Below, piece after piece: positions 33,071-40,799 of a DNA stretch of 64,000 nucleotides (positions within the stretch are counted from its first letter, which is position 1; every line of letters starts with the position of its first letter). The stretch lies in assembly GCF_017349355.1 (NCBI RefSeq), contig NZ_JAFMPM010000005.1, positions 372,001 through 436,000 of the forward strand, in the 5' to 3' direction. This DNA is from Thiothrix fructosivorans. GTDB taxonomy: Bacteria > Pseudomonadota > Gammaproteobacteria > Thiotrichales > Thiotrichaceae. The notes beneath the pieces were generated by a model. That model was not told where the DNA came from. It searched no databases and saw nothing but the letters and a program-made list of their open reading frames with translations. The translations under genes were made by a program, and so were the position numbers.

Positions 33071-33099
33071 TTGCGCATCCTTTGTTCAGCCGCTATAAA
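33071..33099 (+). promoter_or_regulatory. Predicted promoter of the protease/AAA+/DGR operon
   Basis: TTGCGC (33071-33076), a 17-nt spacer and TATAAA (33094-33099). It lies 33 bases upstream of the first gene of the operon; GGAG precedes that ATG. Confidence 0.5.
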
Positions 33100-33132
33100 G
33101 AAAAATAATTTTTACGGGCTGGAGAAATCAAA

Positions 33133-33465
33133 ATGGCACAGAAATTGGAATTGGCAGAAGTCATTAAGGCGTTGCGCGAGGAATTAAACCTTGCCAAGCG
33201 TGATGGAGAAGGGCAAGGCATTCGTTTTAACATCAACAATGTAGACATCGAACTGCAAACCGTGGTTGAACGTAAAGTGGATGCGGGTGTGTCTGGCAAA
33301 GTGCGTTTCTGGGTGATTGATGCGGATGCGAAAGCCAACGGTGAACTGAAAGATGCTGTGACCCAGAAAATCAAACTCAGTTTGCAGGTAGTCGATACGA
33401 CCAAAACGGCTGAAGAAATCGCAGCAACAGGTTCCAATGCGATGACAATCAACGATAAAGCCTGA
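33133..33465 (+). CDS. Trypco2-like small protein (trypsin-co-occurring domain 2)
   Basis: 110 residues. An N-terminal helix (LELAEVIKALREELNLAKRD) is followed by a beta-rich half (GIRFNINNVDIELQTVVERK, GKVRFWVIDADA, KIKLSLQVVDT), which matches the shape of the trypsin-co-occurring domain 2 family. These proteins are found next to trypsin-like proteases in predicted conflict systems and are thought to bind or regulate the protease. The next gene, 16 bases on, is exactly such a protease. First gene of the operon. Confidence 0.7.
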   Translation: MAQKLELAEVIKALREELNLAKRDGEGQGIRFNINNVDIELQTVVERKVDAGVSGKVRFWVIDADAKANGELKDAVTQKIKLSLQVVDTTKTAEEIAATGSNAMTINDKA

Positions 33466-33481
33466 CCAATGAGGGTGCATT

Positions 33482-34978
33482 ATGCTCAATGCCGATTGGT
33501 TGGTGCAAGTTTATGCACATCATAAAGATGACTACCCTTGTATTGGCACGGGGTATTCCATTGGAAATGGGTTAGTTCTGACTGCCCGTCATGTGGTGGT
33601 TTTTGATGAACGCGCCGCTGATCCTCGCTTAAGATTGTTATGGCCTGAGCAAAATAAACATGAGATGCCGTTTGCGGATGCGGATATTATGTTTGATGGG
33701 TTTGCTTGCGAGCCAAATATTGACGTTGCAGTTATCCGTTGCCCCCAAGCAACACCATTCAAACCACCTCAGATAGACTGGTTGCTTACTGATCTTGTGC
33801 CAACCACTGCGTGGGCAGGTCGTGGTTTTCCACGAGCAGCCAAAGAACCAACGATTCGCGATGATTTGGGCATGTCGGGCACAGTGGCAGGTTTGAAAAA
33901 GCATGTGGTCGAATTGGCAACCGATGTTGATGCGATAGAAGCCAATGGTTGGGCGGGCTTTTCAGGCTCTCCGGTGTTTATTGGTCAGCAATTGGCTGCG
34001 GTGATTACCCATGACTATTCATCGTTAGAAGGCTACTTCAAAGCTGTTTCAATTCCTTGGCTATTGCACAATGAAGAATTATTTCGTGAAATCGTCAAGC
34101 CTGCTAAGCAGGTAACAGCCCAATTGCACGCCAAGGTAAAAGCCGAAGCAACGCGCATTCTGGATGGGCAAGCGGTGCTGCGTGAGAAATTGAAAGTCGC
34201 CTTGAAGCTGGATTCCGGTGCTATGGCGACTGGTATCGCAGCGTACCTTGTTGAAAAGCAAGAGGTTGGTCAAGCCATTGGAGTACTCGCTCAAATCTCC
34301 TTGGAACTGGATAAGAAAAAGCCGGAATCACTCAAAGAGCGGTGGGAAGATTATTTAACCGATGTTGAGCAATTGTGCGGCTGGTTGTTGATCAATAGCG
34401 TTGATCCTGACTGGTGGCTTAAACACGAAGCAAGTTTGCAAAGTATTGCCCAAGATAGCGTTACCCGCAGTTTATCTTTGGATACACAAGCCTATGTGGA
34501 AGTCATCATTTCGCGCAGTTTATTACAGCAAGCCCGCTATGATCTTGATGAATACGGTGATCCCATACCCGCCAGCAGTATTCATGACCCGATGGTGTTT
34601 GATGGGCATACGGCGGGTGCATCCGATATTCAGATATTGAGTGAGATTTTTAAGCAATTGCGACGAGTCGACAGCGCACCGCAAGATGTTGATAGGCTTC
34701 TGGCTGATATACAAAAAACTGCCCGTGCCTTATCGAAACGCCAAGACAGTAAGCCGATCTATTACATCGTTTCTAATACTTATTTGGAGATGTTAAAGGA
34801 TTTGGCTTGTTACCCGAAGCTGAAAGAAAAATTAGCAGGATGTGTACAGTTCATCTGTTGTGTGCAAACGAGTCTTGATGAGTTGTCGCCTTGTCGTGAA
34901 GATCAAAGTTCGTTGCTGGAAGATCTAGCCGTTATACTCCGACTCAAGAACCCCAAGCGAGTAGCTGCCCATGTCTAA
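33482..34978 (+). CDS. Cytoplasmic trypsin-like serine protease, predicted conflict-system effector
   Basis: 498 residues with no signal peptide, so intracellular. Residues ~1-200 form a chymotrypsin-fold domain: VLTARHVVV gives His37, NIDVAVIR gives Asp81, and AGFSGSPVF gives the catalytic Ser161. The remaining ~300 residues are largely helical (KAEATRILDGQAVLREKLKV) and unassigned; they could be a sensor or adaptor region. The start is 16 bases after the Trypco2-like gene, and the end overlaps the AAA+ gene by eight bases. Inferred role: a protease unleashed on target recognition. Confidence 0.75.
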   Translation: MLNADWLVQVYAHHKDDYPCIGTGYSIGNGLVLTARHVVVFDERAADPRLRLLWPEQNKHEMPFADADIMFDGFACEPNIDVAVIRCPQATPFKPPQIDWLLTDLVPTTAWAGRGFPRAAKEPTIRDDLGMSGTVAGLKKHVVELATDVDAIEANGWAGFSGSPVFIGQQLAAVITHDYSSLEGYFKAVSIPWLLHNEELFREIVKPAKQVTAQLHAKVKAEATRILDGQAVLREKLKVALKLDSGAMATGIAAYLVEKQEVGQAIGVLAQISLELDKKKPESLKERWEDYLTDVEQLCGWLLINSVDPDWWLKHEASLQSIAQDSVTRSLSLDTQAYVEVIISRSLLQQARYDLDEYGDPIPASSIHDPMVFDGHTAGASDIQILSEIFKQLRRVDSAPQDVDRLLADIQKTARALSKRQDSKPIYYIVSNTYLEMLKDLACYPKLKEKLAGCVQFICCVQTSLDELSPCREDQSSLLEDLAVILRLKNPKRVAAHV

Positions 34979-36041
34979 ACAAGAAGTGCCGAAGCTCAAG
35001 GATTTTATCCCACCCAATTTTACCGTTTCCAATCTGGGGCGGAAGTTACACCACGTTTTCAACGAAGAGGATTGCTACGCACTGTGGGCGGCGTATTCCG
35101 CAGGGCGACCGTTGTTGGTCAGGGGAAAACCGGGGACGGGTAAGAGCCAGATGGCAAAGGCGATAGCCGAACAATTGGGCTGGGCGTTTGTTAGTGAAGT
35201 CATACACGGTAGTACCGAACTTAGCGATTTGCATTGCCACTTTGATGCGATAGGGCGTTTAGGTGAAGCGCAAGCACGTAGTATGGGTAACGATTCACCC
35301 CCAGCGTCAGGTTGCAGCGCGATCCAAGATCGGCTTAATCCGCTGAATTTCCTTTCGCCCGGTGTATTCTGGTGGGCTTATGATTGGCAGGCCGCCGCGC
35401 ATCAGTATAAAACCTGTTATACCCGCTTACGTCCTGAACCGTTAAAGCCCGACAGCACAACCTCGCAAGGTAAAACATGGCAGCCACAAATCGGCGGTGT
35501 TGTGTTGCTCTTGGATGAAATGGATAAAGCTGAGCCTGATTTGCCGAATGGTTTGCTGGAGACTTTGGGGCAGTACCGTTTCAGTGTTCCTTACCTGCAT
35601 GATACCCAGCAGGCGAACAGTGTATTGAATAACCCTGTACAGGCTGATCCTGTGCGGGTGCTGGTGGTGATTACCACGAATGAGGAGCGTGAATTGCCCT
35701 CTGCCTTCGTGCGCCGCTGTTTTGTACACACTTTGAAAATGGAAGAGTCCCCCGAAAAAATAACGGTGACATGGCATGATGAGACTGTTGAAAAACGCCA
35801 TGTGTGGTTAGTGGAACGCGGTAAATTGCATTTTGATAGCCGTATTGCGGATGCTGTCTATTTGCAGGCGGCTAAACAGCTATGGGCAGATAGGGAAGGG
35901 GATAGCCAAAACCGTTATCCACCGGGATTAGCGGAATACATCGACTTGCTGAGTGCACTGCAATCGTTGGATAAAGCAGAGCAGCAAACCCGGCTTGATA
36001 AAATAGCCCGTTATGCTCTGAAAAAAGAAGTGGACGGTTAA
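34971..36041 (+). CDS. MoxR-type AAA+ ATPase
   Basis: 356 residues. Walker A is RGKPGTGKSQ (residues ~51-60), Walker B VLLLDEMDKAEPD, sensor 1 VVITTNEERELP, and a candidate arginine finger FVRRCF, all as in the MoxR family. The N-terminal 45 residues include YALWAAYSAGRPLLV. MoxR ATPases act as chaperones on vWA-type partners; here the next gene, three bases on, is a plausible partner. Overlaps the protease gene by eight bases, implying coupled synthesis of effector and ATPase. Confidence 0.85.
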   Translation: MSKQEVPKLKDFIPPNFTVSNLGRKLHHVFNEEDCYALWAAYSAGRPLLVRGKPGTGKSQMAKAIAEQLGWAFVSEVIHGSTELSDLHCHFDAIGRLGEAQARSMGNDSPPASGCSAIQDRLNPLNFLSPGVFWWAYDWQAAAHQYKTCYTRLRPEPLKPDSTTSQGKTWQPQIGGVVLLLDEMDKAEPDLPNGLLETLGQYRFSVPYLHDTQQANSVLNNPVQADPVRVLVVITTNEERELPSAFVRRCFVHTLKMEESPEKITVTWHDETVEKRHVWLVERGKLHFDSRIADAVYLQAAKQLWADREGDSQNRYPPGLAEYIDLLSALQSLDKAEQQTRLDKIARYALKKEVDG

Positions 36042-36044
36042 ACA

Positions 36045-38939
36045 ATGGCATGGGGGCGGTTGGCACTGCTACAAGCGGCGGGAGAAGAGGATGCCAAGCT
36101 GCAAAAAATGGCGACTGTGTTTGGTTATGTCAAACAGTCTGCGCCAGAACCGCTTATCGTTGATGATGCCGATACCGCTTCACACCACACCACTTCAACA
36201 TTGATACCGTTTGAAACGACACCAGACGTAGCTATTTCACAACGCCCACCTGCCCGTTTTTTGCGGGTCAATAGAATCGCCCGTTTAACAGAGCCGGACA
36301 AACAAGCGTCGGACTATCTGCATGACCCCGCCATGCGTTTATTGCCTAATCCAAACAGCACGGATTCATACCATTTTGCACCGCCACCACCCTTATTGCC
36401 GCTCTCACGCCTTGTTCCCTTTTTGTTGAATAGCCTTGGGGTGTCTCGCACCAGCAAACGTTTGGATCAGCAACGACTGGCACGCCAAGTGGCATTGGGT
36501 AAAGCGTTGCAGCGTTTACCGCAGATGTCGCGCCAACATTGGGCGCAACGTTTGCATATTATTGTGGATGCAAGGCTGCATTTAGAACCGTATTGGGGCG
36601 ATTTTGCGCGTATCATCCAACAATTCAAGGCGTTGTTGGGTGAGGATGCTGTTGAAGCTATCCGTTTTGAGGATACGGCTTGGTCTGGGGAAATACCTGA
36701 TTGCATCCCGTGGCCGGGGCAGGCGGATGACGAGTGGCAACAGTGGCAACTCCCACCAGCGGATGTGCCAATTTTGGTCTTGGGGGATTTGGGGGTAACA
36801 GCCGATAATGTTAGTGCCAGTGCCAACTGGTCACGTTTGCTCAGGGTATTGCGCTCGCATCCCGCACCCCTGTTGACGCTCAGCCCCGTGATGCACTCCC
36901 CGCAGCAGCAGCGCTTGTGCCGTACTTTCAAACCGCATCCCCTCAATGATGCTTATCGGTTGCCACGCCACCCAAGGCCGAGTGGCTTTGCATTGACTTC
37001 AGATCAACCCGTTCCAATGGACGATATTTTGGCTTTATTGTCGTGCCTGCCGGTGGTCGATACGGGGTTGTTACGGCGTTTACGCCTTGCTTTGCATTGG
37101 GGGGGAAGTGAGCGGGAAGGTGAAGTTTGGAATCACCCTGATATTCGCCGGATTGGGTTGGGTATCCGTTTAGATGAGCGGGTGGCTGAACGTTATCGTC
37201 AAGTCTATCAACAGCGTTTTGCGGAATCGGCGCAAGCTGAAGCGTTGTGGCAGATTGTGCAAGCCCATCATGCCTCGGCTTATGAAGGATTACGGCAACT
37301 GGAAAAACTGAACCAGTGTGTGTTGGAACAGCGCGATGATGCCGCGTTACGGGATTATCTGCAACGCTTGTGTGCCACTGTTACCCAAGAGGGGCAAGGT
37401 TCGGCACGGCATAAAATCTTGGTGATGCAATGCCGCACTATTCTGGCTTCTAAACCAGAAAGCATTTGGAGTAGTGAGCATAATGAGCTGGCGTACCACT
37501 TGTTTGGGGTGGCTTACGCAGAAGAAATTCGGGCGGGTAAATGGCCTGAGCAATTGGAAAAAGGCTTTGATCCGGCACGATTGCAGTGGGTGCTGGATGC
37601 AACAGCGCGGGAGGAATGGGTTCAGTGGCAGGTAGTGCAAGTCGGTGATCAGGGACAATTTAAGCTACAACAAGCCGGTGATGGTGGTGAGGTATACGCG
37701 CCAATAACAACATTTGAAGCACTGAAACAATTTCCCCCTGCCATCGGTTTAGAAAACGCTGTTGTTGCTCAATCTGGCAGAGTCGTTGAGATGCCTGATA
37801 ATGGCACTGTTTCTATTCAATCAGCGCACAGCAGAATTGAGATTGAAGCCATTTCTAAACCTTCATGGGCGAGCAATCTTTGGCGTAATGTCAATGGGTT
37901 ATGGGCAGGGCTTGTTTGGTTAGGTAAAGAAGAATTTCAACATTGGTATTTTGCTGAATCTTTAGGTGTAGGAAATTGGGCGTTTGCGCGACCGTTTGGT
38001 TCTGACAGATACGGTTTGTATGTTGATTTAACCATAAACAGTATCACCCAACGCTTCCGCTGGATCGAACCCGGCACATTCCTCATGGGTTCACCCGAAT
38101 CCGAAGCAGACCGTGAACCGTGGACAAAAGGTAGTGAAACCCAACACCCAGTCACCCTAACCCAAGGCTTTTGGTTGGCAGATACCACCGTTACCCAGTC
38201 GCTATGGCAAGCGGTTATGGGTGAAAATCCCAGCAGCTTCACCGACAACCCCAATAACCCGGTAGAACAGGTAAGCTGGAATGACAGTCAGGAATTTATT
38301 AAAAAACTGAATAGCCTGCTTCCCGGCCTTCAGGCCAAACTCCCTACCGAAGCCCAGTGGGAATACGCTTGCCGTGCCGGAACCACCACCCCATTTTCGT
38401 TCGGCGATAACATTACCCCAGAACAAGTTAATTACGACGGAAATAATCCCTACGCAGGCGGTAAAAAAGGTCTATATAGAAAAAAGACCGTTCCCGTCAA
38501 ATCCCTCCCAGCCAACCCGTGGGGTTTGTATGAAATGCACGGCAACGTGTGGGAATGGTGTCAGGATGTGTGGCAAGAAAAATTACCGGCTTCGCCGGTT
38601 AAAGACCCGGAGGGTGTCGCCGGAGGCGACCAAGCAGGCGTTTTGCGCGTCGTTCGCGGCGGTTCGTGGAACGACAACGGCAGGGACGTGCGTTCTGCCA
38701 TCCGTGGCAGGAACGATCCCGCTTACCGTCACGACGACATAGGCTTCCGGCTTGCCCTAGGTCTTGAGCTACAGCCAGCCCAGCAGGGCGGTGGAGCCGC
38801 AAAACAAGAGGAGCGGACGGCGGGGACACAGACAGGCGCGAGCGGGACGCCGCGACAGGCTGGGTCAGCGCCGGGAGCGGTGGACAAAGCAGGAAAATTT
38901 ATCAAAGGATTGTTTGACAAGTTCAGGAAGAACACATGA
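36045..38939 (+). CDS. SAV_2336-like / FGE-domain protein, DGR target 1
   Basis: 964 residues. Residues ~110-370 resemble SAV_2336-type regions associated with MoxR ATPases (LHIIVDARLHLEPYWGDFAR, VPILVLGDLGV). A helical middle follows. Residues ~650-905 form a formylglycine-generating-enzyme/sulfatase-modifying domain with the C-type lectin fold (FRWIEPGTFLMGSPESEAD, LPTEAQWEYACRAGT, YEMHGNVWEWCQD, VVRGGSW, GFRLALG). DGR variable repeat 1 covers residues 863-906, just at the ligand-facing end of this fold. A Gly/Ala-rich tail ends in a basic helix (KFIKGLFDKFRK). Inferred role: the recognition subunit of the module, with specificity rewritten by the DGR. Confidence 0.8.
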   Translation: MAWGRLALLQAAGEEDAKLQKMATVFGYVKQSAPEPLIVDDADTASHHTTSTLIPFETTPDVAISQRPPARFLRVNRIARLTEPDKQASDYLHDPAMRLLPNPNSTDSYHFAPPPPLLPLSRLVPFLLNSLGVSRTSKRLDQQRLARQVALGKALQRLPQMSRQHWAQRLHIIVDARLHLEPYWGDFARIIQQFKALLGEDAVEAIRFEDTAWSGEIPDCIPWPGQADDEWQQWQLPPADVPILVLGDLGVTADNVSASANWSRLLRVLRSHPAPLLTLSPVMHSPQQQRLCRTFKPHPLNDAYRLPRHPRPSGFALTSDQPVPMDDILALLSCLPVVDTGLLRRLRLALHWGGSEREGEVWNHPDIRRIGLGIRLDERVAERYRQVYQQRFAESAQAEALWQIVQAHHASAYEGLRQLEKLNQCVLEQRDDAALRDYLQRLCATVTQEGQGSARHKILVMQCRTILASKPESIWSSEHNELAYHLFGVAYAEEIRAGKWPEQLEKGFDPARLQWVLDATAREEWVQWQVVQVGDQGQFKLQQAGDGGEVYAPITTFEALKQFPPAIGLENAVVAQSGRVVEMPDNGTVSIQSAHSRIEIEAISKPSWASNLWRNVNGLWAGLVWLGKEEFQHWYFAESLGVGNWAFARPFGSDRYGLYVDLTINSITQRFRWIEPGTFLMGSPESEADREPWTKGSETQHPVTLTQGFWLADTTVTQSLWQAVMGENPSSFTDNPNNPVEQVSWNDSQEFIKKLNSLLPGLQAKLPTEAQWEYACRAGTTTPFSFGDNITPEQVNYDGNNPYAGGKKGLYRKKTVPVKSLPANPWGLYEMHGNVWEWCQDVWQEKLPASPVKDPEGVAGGDQAGVLRVVRGGSWNDNGRDVRSAIRGRNDPAYRHDDIGFRLALGLELQPAQQGGGAAKQEERTAGTQTGASGTPRQAGSAPGAVDKAGKFIKGLFDKFRKNT
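38631..38760 (+). repeat. DGR variable repeat 1 (VR1)
   Basis: 130 nt aligning without gaps to TR (40445-40574). Hand alignment gives 11 differences, every one at a TR adenine: codon 1 A to C, codon 5 AAG to TTG, codons 15 and 19 AAC to GAC, codon 26 AAC to GGC, codon 32 AAC to TAC, codon 34 AAC to CAC, codons 35 and 36 AAC to GAC. The 3' end is unmutated and GC-rich (GGCTTCCGGCTTGCCCTAG), the expected initiation-of-homing region. Confidence 0.93.
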
Positions 38940-39442
38940 AACAAAAATTTTTCAGAATTCCGGTAGCCAACCCGGATGACACCGAGTCCGACCTCAACAC
39001 CTTCTGTGACCAGCACCGCGTTTCCAACGTCGACAAACAGTTTGTCGCGGATGCCGCCAACAGCTTCTGGGCAGTGTGCGTCACTTGGTCAGACAACGAA
39101 GGCTCCCTCGCAGGCAACACGTTCAAGCGCACCACCAACCCCAAAACCGGCAAGATCGACTACAAGGAAGTGCTGAACGACGACGATTTCATCGTGTTTT
39201 CGCGCCTGCGTGAATTGCGCAAAACCATCGCCGAGCGTGACGGCATCGCCGCCTACAACGTCTTCACCAATGAACAACTCGCAGCCATCGTGCAGCGCCG
39301 CATCAGCAGCAAAACCGCCTTGATGGAAGTGGATGGCATCGGGCAAACCCGCGCAGACAAGTACGGCGATGCCTTCATCGAATGCCTACAAACGCTTGTT
39401 GTGCCGAACCCCGCCGATGAAACGCACCCTGATCACCCTTGA
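38936..39442 (+). CDS. HRDC-domain accessory protein of the DGR
   Basis: 168 residues. Residues ~78-155 form an HRDC-type helical nucleic-acid-binding domain (FSRLRELRKTIAERDGIAAY, FTNEQLAAIVQRR, LMEVDGIGQTRADKYGDAFI). The N-terminal part (FFRIPVANPDDTESDLNTFC) resembles a small domain found with such accessory proteins. Many DGRs use an Avd or an HRDC protein together with the reverse transcriptase; here the ATG overlaps the target-gene stop by four bases, and the end overlaps the reverse transcriptase by 26 bases. Likely partner of the reverse transcriptase in template binding. Confidence 0.8.
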   Translation: MKQKFFRIPVANPDDTESDLNTFCDQHRVSNVDKQFVADAANSFWAVCVTWSDNEGSLAGNTFKRTTNPKTGKIDYKEVLNDDDFIVFSRLRELRKTIAERDGIAAYNVFTNEQLAAIVQRRISSKTALMEVDGIGQTRADKYGDAFIECLQTLVVPNPADETHPDHP

Positions 39443-40424
39443 AGCCATCGCCGAACGCAAAAATCTGGTGGAAGCCTTCCACAAAGCCGCCAAAGGCAAA
39501 CGCCACCGCCGCGACGTACAAGCCTTCCTGCAACACTTCGACACCAACCTCAACCGCCTCGGCGACGACATCCGAGCTGCCCGCCTGCCTTACGGCAAAT
39601 TCCGCGCCTTCCAAATCCACGACCCCAAAAAGCGTCTGATCCACGCCGCCTGCTTTGAAGACCGCATTTTCCACCACGCCTTGATGAACCTCGCAGGGGA
39701 AGTGCTGGAACGTGCGATGATGCCCACCAGTTACGCCTGCCGCCCGAATAGGGGCGTTCACAAAGCGGCAGTAAAAGTGCAGCAACACCTGCGCCAGTAT
39801 GCCTATTACGCCAAGATCGACATCAGCGGCTATTTCGCCGCCATCGACCATGACCGCCTGTTGCAAGTTCTGCTGCGCCGTTTCAAGGGGGCGGAATGCC
39901 AAGCCCAATTACAGCGCATCATCGCTAGCCACGCATCCACCCCACAATGCGGCTTGCCCATCGGTTCGCTGACCTCGCAATATTTCGCCAACTACTATCT
40001 GGACGGGCTGGATAGGCTGTTAGCAAGCCTGCCAGCGGTGCGGGCGCATATCCGTTACATGGATGACATCCTCTGGTGGTGCGACAGCAGGCAGGCGGTA
40101 ACGGCAACCCTGCAAACCGTCATCCGCTGGCTACAGCAAGAGCGCGGTTTGCAGGTCAAACCCAATGTGCAAATCCAACCCAGCAAACAGGGCGTGACTT
40201 ACTGCGGTTTTCGCATCCTGCAAGGCACAATCCGCCTCAGCCGTCGGCGCAAACGCCGCTACCAGCAACGGCGGCAATACTGGGAACAGCTTTACCTGAA
40301 CGGCATGATCGACGCCAACCAGCTACAGCTTGCCCATGCCGCTGTGCAAGCCATCGCCGCCGGAACGGATAGCCTCGCATGGCGGCAGGAAAACTTGCGC
40401 CGTCATCCGCCTCTATCGCTATAA
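39417..40424 (+). CDS. Diversity-generating retroelement reverse transcriptase
   Basis: 335 residues from the ATG at 39417; the longer open frame upstream is inside the HRDC gene and lacks similarity. Seen: motif A-type [16 protein letters not shown] with the first catalytic Asp (135), the DGR-typical [16 protein letters not shown] at ~180-194, and the catalytic RYMDDILWW (YMDD at 214-217). The basic C-terminus ([14 protein letters not shown]) fits the thumb. It copies the TR transcript with errors at adenines and installs the cDNA in VR. All catalytic residues are intact, so the element may be active. Confidence 0.92.
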   Translation: MKRTLITLEAIAERKNLVEAFHKAAKGKRHRRDVQAFLQHFDTNLNRLGDDIRAARLPYGKFRAFQIHDPKKRLIHAACFEDRIFHHALMNLAGEVLERAMMPTSYACRPNRGVHKAAVKVQQHLRQYAYYAKIDISGYFAAIDHDRLLQVLLRRFKGAECQAQLQRIIASHASTPQCGLPIGSLTSQYFANYYLDGLDRLLASLPAVRAHIRYMDDILWWCDSRQAVTATLQTVIRWLQQERGLQVKPNVQIQPSKQGVTYCGFRILQGTIRLSRRRKRRYQQRRQYWEQLYLNGMIDANQLQLAHAAVQAIAAGTDSLAWRQENLRRHPPLSL

Positions 40425-40444
40425 TCAGGCTGGGTGACAGATCG

Positions 40445-40574
40445 AAAGCAGGCGTTAAGCGCGTCGTTCGCGGCGGTTCGTGGAACAACAACGGCAGGAA
40501 CGTGCGTTCTGCCATCCGTAACAGGAACGATCCCGCTAACCGTAACAACAACATAGGCTTCCGGCTTGCCCTAG
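40445..40574 (+). repeat. DGR template repeat (TR)
   Basis: 130 nt starting 20 bases after the reverse transcriptase stop. In the VR reading frame it contains ten AAC codons plus AAA and AAG, so adenine mutation can vary about 12 residues. Mutating the A positions of AAC can never create a stop codon. It reads [18 protein letters not shown] and onward, but no protein is expected from it. Similarity to both VRs ends sharply after CCCTAG. Confidence 0.93.
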
Positions 40575-40717
40575 CTCAACACGCCGTTGGAATGGGCGTG
40601 AAAGACCAGATCGTCATCCCGCCTTGCGGGCAACCGTAAGCAAAAAGCAAGGTCAGCGGTGCGCTAGTAATGGGGTGGATGCCCCGTGAACGCCCATCGC
40701 ATGACCGTTTTAACCAT

Positions 40718-40784
40718 GTAGGGGCAGACCCCCGTGTCTGCCCTTTCCCCGACCAAGAGGGCAGACACAGGGGTCTGCCCCTAC
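40718..40784. repeat. 27-bp inverted repeat upstream of DGR target 2
   Basis: Left arm 40718-40744 beginning GTAGGGGCAGACCCC and right arm 40758-40784 ending GGGGTCTGCCCCTAC are reverse complements with one mismatch, around a 13-nt loop. Probably a mobile palindrome of the REP/MITE kind; it would fold strongly in RNA and may separate the DGR operon from target 2. Confidence 0.8.
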
Positions 40785-40799
40785 GAAAGAATAGATGTT

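Noticed and set aside
40379-40639. 86-codon open frame covering TR
   Set aside because: It begins inside the reverse transcriptase gene in another frame and merely reads the TR in VR frame; TR works as RNA template, not as a gene.
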